A stretch of 64,000 bases of DNA from JAFDXJ01 sp039811225 (GCA_039811225.1 JBDHYG010000001.1:372001-436000), one strand, 5' to 3'. Counted from the stretch's first letter, positions 1 to 8,956 are shown. Numbers and translations are program-made. The notes: generated by a model from the letters alone, not told the origin.

Positions 1-1
1 T

Positions 2-841
2 GCCTTCGCACTAAACCTTACACGTAACGCGGCTTTGCACCCAACCAAACCTACCGGTGTAGGTTTCTTCTCGCTGGAGATGAGTGCTTCGCAACTTGTA
101 CAAAGAATCCTGTCCGCAGAAAGTGAAATACCAATGGAAAAAATTGCCCGCGGCCGGCTCGAAGATCACGAATATGAACAACTGCATAAAAAAGGAATAG
201 CCAGACTCATTGAAGCGCCTATCTATATCGATGATACGGCGGCATTAAATATTTTTGAATTCCGGGCAAAAGCCAGGCGTCTTGTCAATAAACACCAGGT
301 TGGCCTCATCATTATAGATTACCTGCAATTAATGAGCGGACAAAGTGATCGCAATACTAACAGGGAACAGGAAATCAGTACAATTTCCAGAAACCTGAAA
401 GCACTGGCCAAAGAATTGAATATCCCCATCATTGCGTTGAGCCAGTTAAACCGTGCTGTGGAAAGCAGGGCCAGCAGTAAAGTTCCTTTATTAAGTGACC
501 TGCGCGAATCAGGCGCCATCGAACAAGATGCCGATCTCGTCATGTTTATTTACAGAAATGAGATGTATGAAAATTACACCAGCCCGGATGGCGAAAACGT
601 GCGTGATATGACAATGATAAAAATTGCCAAACATAGGAATGGTGCATTGGATGAAATAAAATTGCGTTCAATGTTGTCTATACAAAAATTCACGGACTGG
701 AATGATGATGGGTTTAACCCGGGAAGTAATTTTAAATATTTAGGCTCTTCACCAACCGGAGATGGCCCGGGCGGTGGTAAACTTTTCCTGCAAAAAGGAA
801 GCCGTATGAATAATGGTGAATTTGATGATGACTTTGAATAA
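2..841 (+). CDS. dnaB: replicative DNA helicase DnaB, C-terminal part (5' end outside window)
   Basis: This is the C-terminal RecA-like motor domain of the hexameric helicase that unwinds DNA at the replication fork. The frame is open from base 2, and its first residues (AFALNLTRNAA) are the stretch that follows the Walker A lysine in DnaB, so the gene begins upstream of the window. An apparent TTG start at 35 is internal. Visible motifs are the Walker B region (LIIIDYLQLM), the H3 glutamine region (LSQLNRAVESR) and the arginine-finger end (DADLVMFIYR, then AKHRNG). The glycine- and acid-rich tail ending DDDFE is usual for Bacteroidota. rsmE follows 20 nt downstream on the same strand. Confidence 0.95.
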   Translation, partial: AFALNLTRNAALHPTKPTGVGFFSLEMSASQLVQRILSAESEIPMEKIARGRLEDHEYEQLHKKGIARLIEAPIYIDDTAALNIFEFRAKARRLVNKHQVGLIIIDYLQLMSGQSDRNTNREQEISTISRNLKALAKELNIPIIALSQLNRAVESRASSKVPLLSDLRESGAIEQDADLVMFIYRNEMYENYTSPDGENVRDMTMIKIAKHRNGALDEIKLRSMLSIQKFTDWNDDGFNPGSNFKYLGSSPTGDGPGGGKLFLQKGSRMNNGEFDDDFE

Positions 842-861
842 ATATGTCATAAACTCCTAAG

Positions 862-1560
862 ATGAATTTGCCGGTTTTCTTTGAAGAAAATATTTCATTG
901 CAAAATGGCCTGCTGACATTACAGGAAGAAACCGGACATCATATCCATCAAGTTTTACGTTTACGACCAGGTGACCGAATAGCGGTAACTAATGGGAAAG
1001 GCATTATCCTACAAGGATCCATAACCTCCATGCTCGGGAAAAAAGCGGTCTTTGCAGCTACGGAAGAAATACATATCCCCCGTCCCGCCAAAACTATTTC
1101 CATAGGCATCAGTATTTTGAAAAATCCCGGACGCTTTGAATGGTTTATTGAAAAAGCAGTCGAGATTGGTGTATCCCAAATTATCCCGGTTTTATCCCGG
1201 CGAACAGAAAAAACAGGTTTCCGGAAAAAACGGTTGCAGCAAATAATGATCGCTGCCCTTTTACAAAGCCAGCAAGCCTGGTTACCCGAATTGCTTGACC
1301 CCATGCCTTTCTCCAAAGTATTGACCCATGTGGCAGCCGATTTTAAATTTATTGCACACTGTGACAAACAAGAGAAACAATCATTGGCACAACAAAAAAC
1401 TCATGGATGTATCCAGCTATTAATCGGGCCGGAAGGTGATTTTACCCGGGAAGAAATTGCCCAGGCTTTACAGGAAAATTTTATCCCGGTTTCTTTGGGA
1501 GTAAACAGGTTGCGTACTGAAACAGCGGGAATTGTATCCCTTGTTATGCTCCATATTTGA
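862..1560 (+). CDS. rsmE: 16S rRNA (uracil-1498-N3)-methyltransferase RsmE
   Basis: RsmE is a SAM-dependent SPOUT methyltransferase that modifies U1498 of 16S rRNA in the 30S subunit. At 232 residues it is normal length. The N-terminal PUA-like domain carries HHIHQVLRLRPGD. The C-terminal trefoil knot shows LLIGPEGDFTREE and LGVNRLRTETAG, both SAM-binding hallmarks of the family. It lies 20 nt after dnaB and is probably transcribed with it. The 3' end overlaps an upstream extension of the next reading frame, but that gene most likely starts later, at 1604. Confidence 0.93.
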   Translation: MNLPVFFEENISLQNGLLTLQEETGHHIHQVLRLRPGDRIAVTNGKGIILQGSITSMLGKKAVFAATEEIHIPRPAKTISIGISILKNPGRFEWFIEKAVEIGVSQIIPVLSRRTEKTGFRKKRLQQIMIAALLQSQQAWLPELLDPMPFSKVLTHVAADFKFIAHCDKQEKQSLAQQKTHGCIQLLIGPEGDFTREEIAQALQENFIPVSLGVNRLRTETAGIVSLVMLHI

Positions 1561-1603
1561 AACAAAAGTTGTAGTTTCAACTTTGAAAAAATGCTTTGCC
1601 CAG

Positions 1604-3220
1604 ATGCGCTGTAAATTTTACCCACCCTTCTTCTTATGCTTGTTTATTTTTTCTTTCAGTTGCCGGCAGGGTAAAAATAAAGATGTGGAAATAGATAGCA
1701 GCATCACGATTTTGACCTCATTTAATAACCTGTTTCTTGATAGTCCCAGCCTGGCTGGTTTTTTAAACCGAAATCCCACTTATCAACGATTTGCTGATCA
1801 GTTTTACAATTTTTATAAAGAACGCAATTATGAGTATGCCTGGTTTGATACCAGTGGCCTGGGTGAACAATCACACAATTTTATCAACCTGCTGAATACA
1901 ACAATTTCTGAATTACACGACAGTTCATTGTATGATGCCACTTTGTATAAAATGTACAAGGAATTTCATGATGTGGCCGGGCTCAAAAAATCTTCCCGTG
2001 AAGCGTTGGAAACGGAATTACGTTTGTCGGGCCAGTTCTTCAAATATGCGGCTAAGGTATATAATGGCAGTGATGTAGATGTAACACAACTGGGCTGGTA
2101 TATTCCCAGAAAAAAAATCAGTTTATCTGCCTTGCTGGATACAACTTTACTTGGACAGAATGCTCTCCCTGCTTCGAATGAGTTAATAAACCCAGGATAC
2201 AAAAAATTACTGCCCTTCCTTTCACGGTATTATACGTTGCAACAGGAGGGAAATTGGTTTCTGCTTCCTGAACCGGATAAACCGCTACATGTAAATGAAA
2301 CAAACTATTTAATTCCGAAAATTAAAACACGGTTATTCCAGTTAGGAGATCTTTCCTATCATGATTCTACCGATATATTTGATGCTGCCTTATTATCTGC
2401 CACAAAACGTTTTCAAAAAAGAATGGGGCTATCACAAGATGGTGCTATTGGACCGAAAATGATCAAAGAAATGAATGTGTCACCAGAAAAGAGAATACAA
2501 CAAATATTAATCAACCTGGAACGAATGCGCTGGATGCCTCCGCAACCGGCCGGAGATTTTATTTATGTAAATATTCCGGAATATAAAATGTATGTTTACG
2601 AAAATGGTAAGTTATCATTCAGCATGAATGTAATAGTGGGGAAAACAGGAACCAGCACCGTGATTTTTTCCGGCAACTTGCAATATGTCGTCTTTGCTCC
2701 TTACTGGAATGTGCCTAAAAGTATCGTGGAAAATGAAATTGTTCCGGGCATGAAAAGAGATTCCAATTACCTGTCTAATCGCAATATGCAGATTATCGGT
2801 CATGATGGTAATCTTCCCGTGGTACGCCAAAATCCGGGTGGGAACAATTCTTTAGGCCGTGTCAAATTTCTTTTTCCCAATAACTATGATATTTATTTTC
2901 ATGATACACCCAACCGGGATTTATTTACAGCGACGAACAGGAGTTTCAGTCATGGATGTATCCGGGTGGGCGAGCCGAAAAAACTGGCAGAATTTTTATT
3001 GCGGAATGATAGTTCCTGGAACAGTGTAAAAATTGATACCGCCATGTACGCATCAAAAGAAAAATGGGTAAAGACTGCAACTGCAACACCGGTTGTTATT
3101 GCGTATTTTACCGCCTGGGTGGATGATGAAGGAATATTAAATTTCAGGAAAGATATTTATCAACATGATCAAAAAATGGCTGATAAATTATTTGTAAAAC
3201 AACCTACCGGCCTACATTAA
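1604..3220 (+). CDS. L,D-transpeptidase family lipoprotein (YcbB-like)
   Basis: This is a peptidoglycan-modifying L,D-transpeptidase of about 538 residues, of the long YcbB/LdtD type. I chose ATG 1604 because it directly precedes a lipoprotein-type signal (FIFSFSC, lipidated Cys near residue 18). The frame is open back to 1532, but that part overlaps rsmE and has no signal. In order it has an alpha-helical scaffold, a peptidoglycan-binding-like segment (TKRFQKRMGLSQDGAIG) and a YkuD domain with the catalytic motif SHGCIRVG (Cys about residue 452). The protein is probably anchored facing the periplasm. galK begins 11 nt after its stop. The exact reaction (3-3 cross-links or lipoprotein attachment) cannot be read from sequence. 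Confidence 0.88.
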   Translation: MRCKFYPPFFLCLFIFSFSCRQGKNKDVEIDSSITILTSFNNLFLDSPSLAGFLNRNPTYQRFADQFYNFYKERNYEYAWFDTSGLGEQSHNFINLLNTTISELHDSSLYDATLYKMYKEFHDVAGLKKSSREALETELRLSGQFFKYAAKVYNGSDVDVTQLGWYIPRKKISLSALLDTTLLGQNALPASNELINPGYKKLLPFLSRYYTLQQEGNWFLLPEPDKPLHVNETNYLIPKIKTRLFQLGDLSYHDSTDIFDAALLSATKRFQKRMGLSQDGAIGPKMIKEMNVSPEKRIQQILINLERMRWMPPQPAGDFIYVNIPEYKMYVYENGKLSFSMNVIVGKTGTSTVIFSGNLQYVVFAPYWNVPKSIVENEIVPGMKRDSNYLSNRNMQIIGHDGNLPVVRQNPGGNNSLGRVKFLFPNNYDIYFHDTPNRDLFTATNRSFSHGCIRVGEPKKLAEFLLRNDSSWNSVKIDTAMYASKEKWVKTATATPVVIAYFTAWVDDEGILNFRKDIYQHDQKMADKLFVKQPTGLH

Positions 3221-3231
3221 CATTGTTTAAA

Positions 3232-4389
3232 ATGAAATTAACGTACGAAGATATTATCAACAGTTGTGTAAAAAAATTTCAGGTTTTACCACAGGTCTAT
3301 TTTGCACCAGGCCGTATCAACCTACTGGGAGAGCATATAGATTATAATGCCGGATATGTAATGCCGGCGGCTATAAAACAGGGGTGTTGGTTTGTAATTA
3401 CACCTTCCGGGGATGATGAGCAATTCACGATTTACAGCGCCGATCTACAAGAAACACTAAAGGAACGGTTTTCCCAAATAAAAAAAATGGAAGGCTGGAA
3501 AAATTATGTCTTAGGCGTAATTGATCAACTTCTTAAAAATGGTTATCCCATCAAGGGCTTCAATGCCGCCTTTGGCGGTAATTTACCCATTGGGGCCGGC
3601 TTATCTTCCTCCGCCGCTGTGGAATGTGGATTGGCTATTGCTTTAAATGGTTTGTTTGAACTCGGAATCCCACCATTAGAAACAGCTTTACTATGCCAGC
3701 AGGCAGAACATCAATTCCCCGGGATGAAATGTGGCCTTATGGATCAGTATGCCAGTATATTTGGTAAAAAAGATCATATCTTATTTATGGATTGTATTAC
3801 TAATGAAAGTAATAGTATTCCATTCCCGTCTGATCAATACGATATTGTTTTGTTCAATAGTAACGTGGTGCATGCCCTTGTCAGTGGAGAATATAATCAA
3901 CGCCGCCAGCAAAGTGCAGAAGGCTTACAAATTATTCAACAAACATTTCCATCTATACATCAATATCGGGATGCCCAGCCCTCACATCTCGAGGCCGTAA
4001 AACAACACATGACTACAGCTATTTATAAACGCACCCATTTTGTTATAGAAGAAATTGACCGGACGAAACAAGGAGCGAAATTTCTGCAGCAGGGTGCCAT
4101 TGAAGATTTTGGTAAATGCATGTATGGCTCGCATGCCGGATTGCGCGACCTATATGAAGTGAGTTGCCGCGAATTGGATTTTCTGGTAGAAATGGTTTCC
4201 GGTTTTTCATCCGTAGCAGGCGCCCGGATGATGGGTGGTGGTTTCGGAGGCTGCACTATCAATATCATTCGAAAAGAAGCAACGAGTAAAATAATTGAAT
4301 TTGTACTACCTCGTTTTTATGAAAAATTTCAGAAAGCCACCACTGTATACCAGGTAACACCTGGCCCGGGTGCACACCGAATACAATAA
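3232..4389 (+). CDS. galK: galactokinase
   Basis: GalK is a GHMP-family kinase that phosphorylates galactose to galactose-1-phosphate, the first step of the Leloir pathway. Its 385 residues match the family. All three GHMP motifs are present: the sugar-binding PGRINLLGEHIDYN near the N-terminus, the phosphate loop LPIGAGLSSSAAVE, and the C-terminal GARMMGGGFGGCTI. ATG 3232 is preferred over a TTG nine bases earlier because MKLTYEDI gives the normal N-terminus. No galT, galE or galM is adjacent. A GH35 beta-galactosidase (35479-37287) and a sugar transporter (43342-44613) elsewhere in the window could supply galactose, but that link is inference. Confidence 0.93.
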   Translation: MKLTYEDIINSCVKKFQVLPQVYFAPGRINLLGEHIDYNAGYVMPAAIKQGCWFVITPSGDDEQFTIYSADLQETLKERFSQIKKMEGWKNYVLGVIDQLLKNGYPIKGFNAAFGGNLPIGAGLSSSAAVECGLAIALNGLFELGIPPLETALLCQQAEHQFPGMKCGLMDQYASIFGKKDHILFMDCITNESNSIPFPSDQYDIVLFNSNVVHALVSGEYNQRRQQSAEGLQIIQQTFPSIHQYRDAQPSHLEAVKQHMTTAIYKRTHFVIEEIDRTKQGAKFLQQGAIEDFGKCMYGSHAGLRDLYEVSCRELDFLVEMVSGFSSVAGARMMGGGFGGCTINIIRKEATSKIIEFVLPRFYEKFQKATTVYQVTPGPGAHRIQ

Positions 4390-4398
4390 GTAAAAAAC

Positions 4399-4782
4399 TC
4401 ATGCTGATACAGCGATCATGCTGATTTCCACCTGTACTTCTTTCGGTAAGGTTTTTACCGCCACCGTTTCCCGGGCAGGGTAATCACCCGTAAAATAACT
4501 GCCATACACTTCATTGACTTTGGCAAAAAGAGACATATCACTTAAAAAAATGGAAGTCTTTACCACATGGGAGAAATTGAGACCGGCAGCCGCTAAAATT
4601 GCCTGCAGGTTTTTCATTACCTGGTGCGCTTCTTTTTCTATACCGCCATTTTCCATTTCATTGGTTTCCGGGATAATTGGAATCTGGCCACTAATAAATA
4701 AAAAACCATTGGCTAACACAGATTGGTTATATGGCCCAATAGGCGCGGGTGCTTTTTCTGTATTAATAATTTTCTTGGACAT
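4399..4782 (-). CDS. ridA: RidA family enamine/imine deaminase
   Basis: RidA hydrolyses reactive 2-aminoacrylate and other enamine intermediates released by PLP enzymes, in the cytoplasm as a trimer. The 127-residue length is typical. The N-terminal APAPIGPYNQSV and the central FISGQIP motifs are diagnostic. The C-terminal PARETVAVKTLPKEVQVEISMIA includes the substrate-binding arginine. The gene is convergent with galK, with only 9 nt between stop codons. It is divergent from the 4858 gene, and a minus-strand -7 box at 4848-4855 could serve it. Confidence 0.93.
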   Translation of the reverse strand: MSKKIINTEKAPAPIGPYNQSVLANGFLFISGQIPIIPETNEMENGGIEKEAHQVMKNLQAILAAAGLNFSHVVKTSIFLSDMSLFAKVNEVYGSYFTGDYPARETVAVKTLPKEVQVEISMIAVSA

Positions 4783-4847
4783 AAAAATATTTTAGAATGA
4801 TGTACAAATTTTTTCCTACGCAAAGCATATGTAATTTCGCAGGCAAA

Positions 4848-4855
4848 CAAAGATA
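4848..4855 (-). promoter_or_regulatory. candidate -7 promoter element for ridA
   Basis: The minus strand reads TATCTTTG, a perfect match to the Bacteroidota consensus TAnnTTTG, 66 nt before the ridA start. A near match on the plus strand (TAATTTCG, 4832-4839) may serve the divergent 4858 gene. No clear -33 TTG was found for either. Confidence 0.4.
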
Positions 4856-4857
4856 TT

Positions 4858-5490
4858 ATGTTTATTGCAGTATGTGCCCCTGAAGCGCAAAAAACAGACT
4901 TATTAAATAGATCCTTCCCCCCGGGCATAGAACTTGTTTTTATGCAGGATCCCACCGCCGGTGATTTAAAAAATATAGATGCCATCATTGATTGTACGTA
5001 CACTTTACCCACACATGCCTATCCATTACATATTCCTGTATTCAAGCATGCACTATTGCAATTACTTTCTGAATTACCGGAAAACTATATTCGCATAAAT
5101 GCCTGGCCGGGCTTTTTGCAGCGCCCTGTTTTAGAGCTTGCCTTCACAGATAAAATGACCACTTCAGTTGAAAAGATCATACAAGCGTTGCAAATACCTT
5201 TTATTCGTGTACCGGATATTATTGGCCTGATTGCTGCCAGGAGTATAAGTATGATCATTAATGAAGCCTGGTATGCCCTGGCAGATAATGTAAGCAGTAA
5301 GGCAGAAATTGATACGGCTATGAAGCTAGGTACCAATTACCCCTATGGACCCTTTGAATGGGGTAATAAAATCGGCCTGCACCATATTGCCGATTTATTA
5401 AACAAATTGGCAGAAAAAGAACCGCGCTATATACCAGCTCCACATATGCTGGATGAATTAGCTGTCGGCGATAATTTGAAAACTTCATAA
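4858..5490 (+). CDS. 3-hydroxyacyl-CoA dehydrogenase C-terminal-domain protein
   Basis: This 210-residue protein resembles the helical C-terminal (dimerisation/substrate) domain of 3-hydroxyacyl-CoA dehydrogenases. From about residue 115 it has VPDIIGLIAARSISMIINEAW, then DTAMKLGTNYPYGPFEW, the classic 3HCDH C-terminal signature. The first 110 residues are too short for a full NAD-binding Rossmann fold and show no GxGxxG motif, so it is unlikely to be an ordinary dehydrogenase. It ends 9 nt before the TTG start of tsaB, which suggests cotranscription. Its function is not known to me. It could be a CoA-ligand-binding or scaffold protein. Confidence 0.7.
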   Translation: MFIAVCAPEAQKTDLLNRSFPPGIELVFMQDPTAGDLKNIDAIIDCTYTLPTHAYPLHIPVFKHALLQLLSELPENYIRINAWPGFLQRPVLELAFTDKMTTSVEKIIQALQIPFIRVPDIIGLIAARSISMIINEAWYALADNVSSKAEIDTAMKLGTNYPYGPFEWGNKIGLHHIADLLNKLAEKEPRYIPAPHMLDELAVGDNLKTS

Positions 5491-5499
5491 TCTCTTCGG

Positions 5500-6180
5500 T
5501 TGTCACTAATTCTTTCCATAGACTCTTCTGGTCCTGTTGCCTATATTGTTTTGCAGGAAGGTGAAAATATATTAGGCGTACGCAGCCATACCGTTCAGCA
5601 AAACCATGCGTCCTTTGTTCAGGTGGCTATACAGGAAATATTAGCCAACACGAAAAAAGACATACATGAATTAGCAGCAATAGCTACAGTATCAGGGCCG
5701 GGCAGTTATACCGGATTACGAGTTGGCATGGCCAGTGCCAAAGGGATTTGTTATGCTTTACAAATTCCATTGCTTTTATTGGACACTTTACCACTCATTG
5801 CTTTTGCAAATCTTCAGACTACTGAGTACAACTGTTTTAGCGGGTTGATTTGTCCTATGATTGATGCCCGTCGTATGGAAGTATTTACCGCTATTTACGA
5901 TAGGGATATGCAGGAAAAACTTTCACCCCGGCCGTTCATTTTAGACAATTTAGTCTTTGACTCCTGGCTGGAAAAAACGAAAATTCTATTTTGTGGCAGT
6001 GGAATGGCCAAGTTTCAGGCTATTTGTACGCATCCCCATGCAGTTTTTTCATCTACTGGCTATGATGAAAGAGCAATTGCTCATTTTAGCTTTCAATTTT
6101 TTCGTGAGAAAAGATTTGCTTCCCTGGCTTATTGCGAGCCATATTATGTTAAAGAATTTTATACACCGCCAAAACAGTAA
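5500..6180 (+). CDS. tsaB: tRNA threonylcarbamoyladenosine biosynthesis protein TsaB
   Basis: TsaB is the partner of TsaD (with TsaE) in t6A37 synthesis on ANN-decoding tRNAs. Its 226 residues are normal. The N-terminal ASKHA-type strand LSIDSSGPVAYIVL and the dimer-interface motif TVSGPGSYTGLRVGMASAKG are diagnostic. No ATG occurs before residue 70, so translation must start at TTG 5500, 9 nt after the preceding stop. Translational coupling is therefore likely, and no Shine-Dalgarno sequence is visible. The C-terminal half is shorter and more variable, as is usual. Confidence 0.92.
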   Translation: MSLILSIDSSGPVAYIVLQEGENILGVRSHTVQQNHASFVQVAIQEILANTKKDIHELAAIATVSGPGSYTGLRVGMASAKGICYALQIPLLLLDTLPLIAFANLQTTEYNCFSGLICPMIDARRMEVFTAIYDRDMQEKLSPRPFILDNLVFDSWLEKTKILFCGSGMAKFQAICTHPHAVFSSTGYDERAIAHFSFQFFREKRFASLAYCEPYYVKEFYTPPKQ

Positions 6181-6236
6181 AAAAATTCAATATTAGTATT
6201 ATCTTTATAGTGGTTATTTTTCATTAAGTAACAAAA

Positions 6237-6587
6237 ATGAGTAACCATACACAACATATTACTTTACGTGATTCCAATGAGGGTCCGGAAATCAGCATTG
6301 ACTTTCAACAAATAAAAAAAGCCGCCATTATTTTACGTGCCTTAAATCATAATCTCAGGCAACAAATTTTAAAATTGCTGGATCAAAGCCGCAAGTCAAC
6401 TGTTACTGAAATTTATGTGCAATTGAGATTGGAACAATCAGTTACATCACAACATTTGGCTATTCTTCGACGGGCAAATCTTGTAAAGACACATCGGGAT
6501 GGAAAGTTTATTTTTTATTCCATTAATTATCCCCGCATTCGGCATATCAATTCAATTGTTAAGCAATTGTTGGAAACAAATGCTTAG
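6237..6587 (+). CDS. ArsR/SmtB-family winged-helix transcriptional regulator
   Basis: This is a 116-residue DNA-binding repressor-type protein. Its winged helix is clear: ALNHNLRQQILKLLDQ, the recognition helix region QSVTSQHLAILRRANLVKTHRDGKFIFYSIN, and a C-terminal dimerisation helix. It is immediately upstream of the persulfide dioxygenase/rhodanese gene and probably controls it. It contains no cysteine at all, so it cannot use the dithiol sensing known for BigR/SqrR sulfide-responsive ArsR proteins. The effector is unknown. Start ATG 6237 follows an AT-rich region with a near-consensus -7 box (TATCTTTA). Confidence 0.88.
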   Translation: MSNHTQHITLRDSNEGPEISIDFQQIKKAAIILRALNHNLRQQILKLLDQSRKSTVTEIYVQLRLEQSVTSQHLAILRRANLVKTHRDGKFIFYSINYPRIRHINSIVKQLLETNA

Positions 6588-6610
6588 CTAATCTGCTTTT
6601 CTGCATCTAC

Positions 6611-6618
6611 TATATTTG
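6611..6618 (+). promoter_or_regulatory. -7 promoter element of the persulfide dioxygenase gene
   Basis: TATATTTG matches TAnnTTTG perfectly and lies 15 nt before ATG 6634. An upstream in-frame TTG at 6616 lies inside this box, so it is an unlikely start codon. Confidence 0.55.
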
Positions 6619-6633
6619 CAAAAAAAAATACTG

Positions 6634-8046
6634 ATGTTTATACAGCAATTATATACAAATTGTTTAAGCGAAGCGGCTTACTATATAGAGAGTGCGGGTG
6701 AGGCTGCCATTATTGATCCTATCCGGGACATCGATGCATATATCAACCTGGCCAATGAAAGGAACGCTACGATTAAATACATTTTTGAAACACATTTTCA
6801 TGCTGATTTTATTAGTGGCCATATTGATTTATCAAAAGCCACGGGTGCACCCATTATTTACGGGCCACAAACAACTGCAGCATTTGATTTTCTCCTGGCC
6901 CGGGATGGTGAAATATTTACATTGGGTAATCTTGAAATTAAGATTTTACATACACCTGGTCATACGATGGAAAGCAGTTGTTATCTGCTGTATGATGAAG
7001 AAAAAAAACCACATGCCTTATTTACAGGCGATACCCTTTTTGTAGGTGGCGTAGGCAGGCCGGATCTGGCACAAAAAGCCAATGAAATCACGACTGAAGA
7101 TCTTGCCGGCATTTTATATGAAAGTCTCCGGGAAAAAATTATTCCGTTGCCTGATGCTGTGATCGTATATCCGGGGCATGGCCCGGGAAGCAGTTGTGGG
7201 AAGCACCTTGGACCAAAAACGGTAAGTACCATTGGGGAAGAAAAACAAAGTAATTATGCATTACAGGCTTTATCAAAAGAAGACTTCATAAAAGCTGTTA
7301 CAGAAGGCATGCAGGCGCCCCCTCAATATTTTCCCATCAATGCAGCCATTAATAAGAAAGGCTATACCAGCCTCGATACCATTTTAGTAAACGGCTTACA
7401 ACCCTTATCAGAGGACGTATTCGACGAAAAGATAAAAGCCAAAGATTGCATTATCCTGGATAGCCGAAAGGGAGATATCTTTGCAAATGGTTTTGTGCCG
7501 GGAGCCATTAATATCGGGCTGGAAGGACGCTTTGCTGAATGGGCCGGAAATATTCTTCCCTTTGACAAAACTATTTTTTTGGTAACCGATCCCGGAAAAG
7601 AAAAAGAAACCGTGATCCGGCTTGCCCGTGTTGGCTTTGATAAAGTAGCCGGCTATCTCGAGGGAGGATTTGAAGCCTGGAAAAAAGCCGGTAAAAATAT
7701 CGACATGGTTATTTGTGTGGAACCCGATGAATTGATATTGGATATGAAATTTGACCCGAAATTAATTGTATTGGATGTACGAAATGCACTTGAATTTGCA
7801 GATGGCCATTTAAAGGATGCCGTTCATTTTCCCTTATCCGAGATGACTGATCCGGGTAAGTTATGTGATATAGAAGATGCCGACAACCTGTATATACATT
7901 GTGCCGGTGGTTATCGGAGTATGATTGCCTGCTCACTGTTAAAGCGGGAAGGGATTTATAATGTACGCAATGTTTTGGATGGTTGGGCTGGTATTCGCCA
8001 AATGGAAAATATAGAAATTGAAAAAAGCACTGCAGTTCTAAACTAA
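6634..8046 (+). CDS. CstB-like persulfide dioxygenase-rhodanese fusion (MBL fold)
   Basis: This 470-residue cytoplasmic protein probably oxidises low-molecular-weight persulfides and transfers sulfane sulfur. The N-terminal metallo-beta-lactamase domain has the ETHFHADFISGH metal motif (about residues 52-63), HTPGHT and FTGDTLF, as in ETHE1/CstB persulfide dioxygenases. Next comes a rhodanese-like domain without a catalytic cysteine (FLVTDPGKE in the active-loop position). The C-terminal rhodanese has the loop HCAGGYRS with its cysteine. This PDO, pseudo-rhodanese, rhodanese order is that of staphylococcal CstB. It follows the ArsR gene by 46 nt and has its own -7 box. Specific substrates are inferred from family. 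Confidence 0.87.
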   Translation: MFIQQLYTNCLSEAAYYIESAGEAAIIDPIRDIDAYINLANERNATIKYIFETHFHADFISGHIDLSKATGAPIIYGPQTTAAFDFLLARDGEIFTLGNLEIKILHTPGHTMESSCYLLYDEEKKPHALFTGDTLFVGGVGRPDLAQKANEITTEDLAGILYESLREKIIPLPDAVIVYPGHGPGSSCGKHLGPKTVSTIGEEKQSNYALQALSKEDFIKAVTEGMQAPPQYFPINAAINKKGYTSLDTILVNGLQPLSEDVFDEKIKAKDCIILDSRKGDIFANGFVPGAINIGLEGRFAEWAGNILPFDKTIFLVTDPGKEKETVIRLARVGFDKVAGYLEGGFEAWKKAGKNIDMVICVEPDELILDMKFDPKLIVLDVRNALEFADGHLKDAVHFPLSEMTDPGKLCDIEDADNLYIHCAGGYRSMIACSLLKREGIYNVRNVLDGWAGIRQMENIEIEKSTAVLN

Positions 8047-8052
8047 GCTTAC

Positions 8053-8934
8053 TTATACACGCAAGCTGCCAAATTTTTCTTCCTCATAATTCCACTTCCA
8101 ACGTTTATGGCTCCATAAATAATTGGCCGGTTGTTCCCGGATTGTTTTTTCCATTTTTGCAACCAATGTCCTCGTAATTTCTCCTTTTGGCAACGCAGCA
8201 GGTGTTTTGGTAATGATCTCCAGGTTACAGTTATAATAACCTCGTTTAATTTTTTTCATTTCACAATATACCATGTAGGCATTGTGCATGACCGCATTTT
8301 TCTCCGGTCCCTTAACAAAAGGAGTTAACTTTCCAAAGAAGGGAACCCAGTAAGCATTATAGGGGCTACCCGGCCGTTGATCTGCGACCAGGCCAATTGC
8401 GAAAATTTGTTTTTCATAATGCAAAAAATCTTCCTTAAACTTTGTAGCCCGTACCATTTTAGCGCCAAACCGGGACCGCAATTTAAAGAACAACCTGTCC
8501 AATGCCTTATTCTTAATGGGCATATAAACAGCAATAAAACTAAATGGGAAATTCAGTGAAATTCCTAAACAGGTAAATTCCCAATTGAACATATGACAAA
8601 GCCCGATCGTCATATTTTTTCCCGTAGCAGCTGCCTGTTGCAAGACATCATGATTATAAGAGAAGCGTTTTGAAAATTCCTTCCGGGAGATAAAACGTAA
8701 TTTGATTGTTTCTAAAAAAGAGTCGGTAAAATTTTTATAAAACAATCGGGCAATTTTCTTATGTTCTTCTTTTGATTTTTCGGGGAAAGCTATTTGAAGA
8801 TTTTTAAAAACAGTTTGCTTTCGGTAACGAATAATATAGTATAAAAAAAAGGCACAGACATCGCTGATGGCAAACAAAAACCACCAGGGTAATAAGGAAA
8901 ATAAAAAAAATATGGCTGTGACAATATAATACAT
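8053..8934 (-). CDS. lysophospholipid/lipid A-type acyltransferase (LpxL/HtrB family)
   Basis: This inner-membrane acyltransferase of 293 residues resembles late acyltransferases of lipid A assembly. It has an N-terminal hydrophobic anchor (YYIVTAIFFLFSLLPWWFLF), the catalytic HX4E-type motif in CHMFNWEF (about residue 113) and the downstream block DQRPGSPYNAYWVPFFG. The C-terminal NYLWSHKRWKW is characteristic of the LpxL/LpxM group. It converges on the persulfide dioxygenase gene with a 6-nt gap. It could act on lipid A or on ornithine or other lipids, and sequence alone does not tell. Confidence 0.87.
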   Translation of the reverse strand: MYYIVTAIFFLFSLLPWWFLFAISDVCAFFLYYIIRYRKQTVFKNLQIAFPEKSKEEHKKIARLFYKNFTDSFLETIKLRFISRKEFSKRFSYNHDVLQQAAATGKNMTIGLCHMFNWEFTCLGISLNFPFSFIAVYMPIKNKALDRLFFKLRSRFGAKMVRATKFKEDFLHYEKQIFAIGLVADQRPGSPYNAYWVPFFGKLTPFVKGPEKNAVMHNAYMVYCEMKKIKRGYYNCNLEIITKTPAALPKGEITRTLVAKMEKTIREQPANYLWSHKRWKWNYEEEKFGSLRV

Positions 8935-8956
8935 GGATTATCCTTTTACCGAATTA

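Noticed and set aside
1532..1603. Upstream start of the L,D-transpeptidase frame
   Set aside because: It overlaps rsmE, and the start at 1604 places the lipoprotein signal at the N-terminus.
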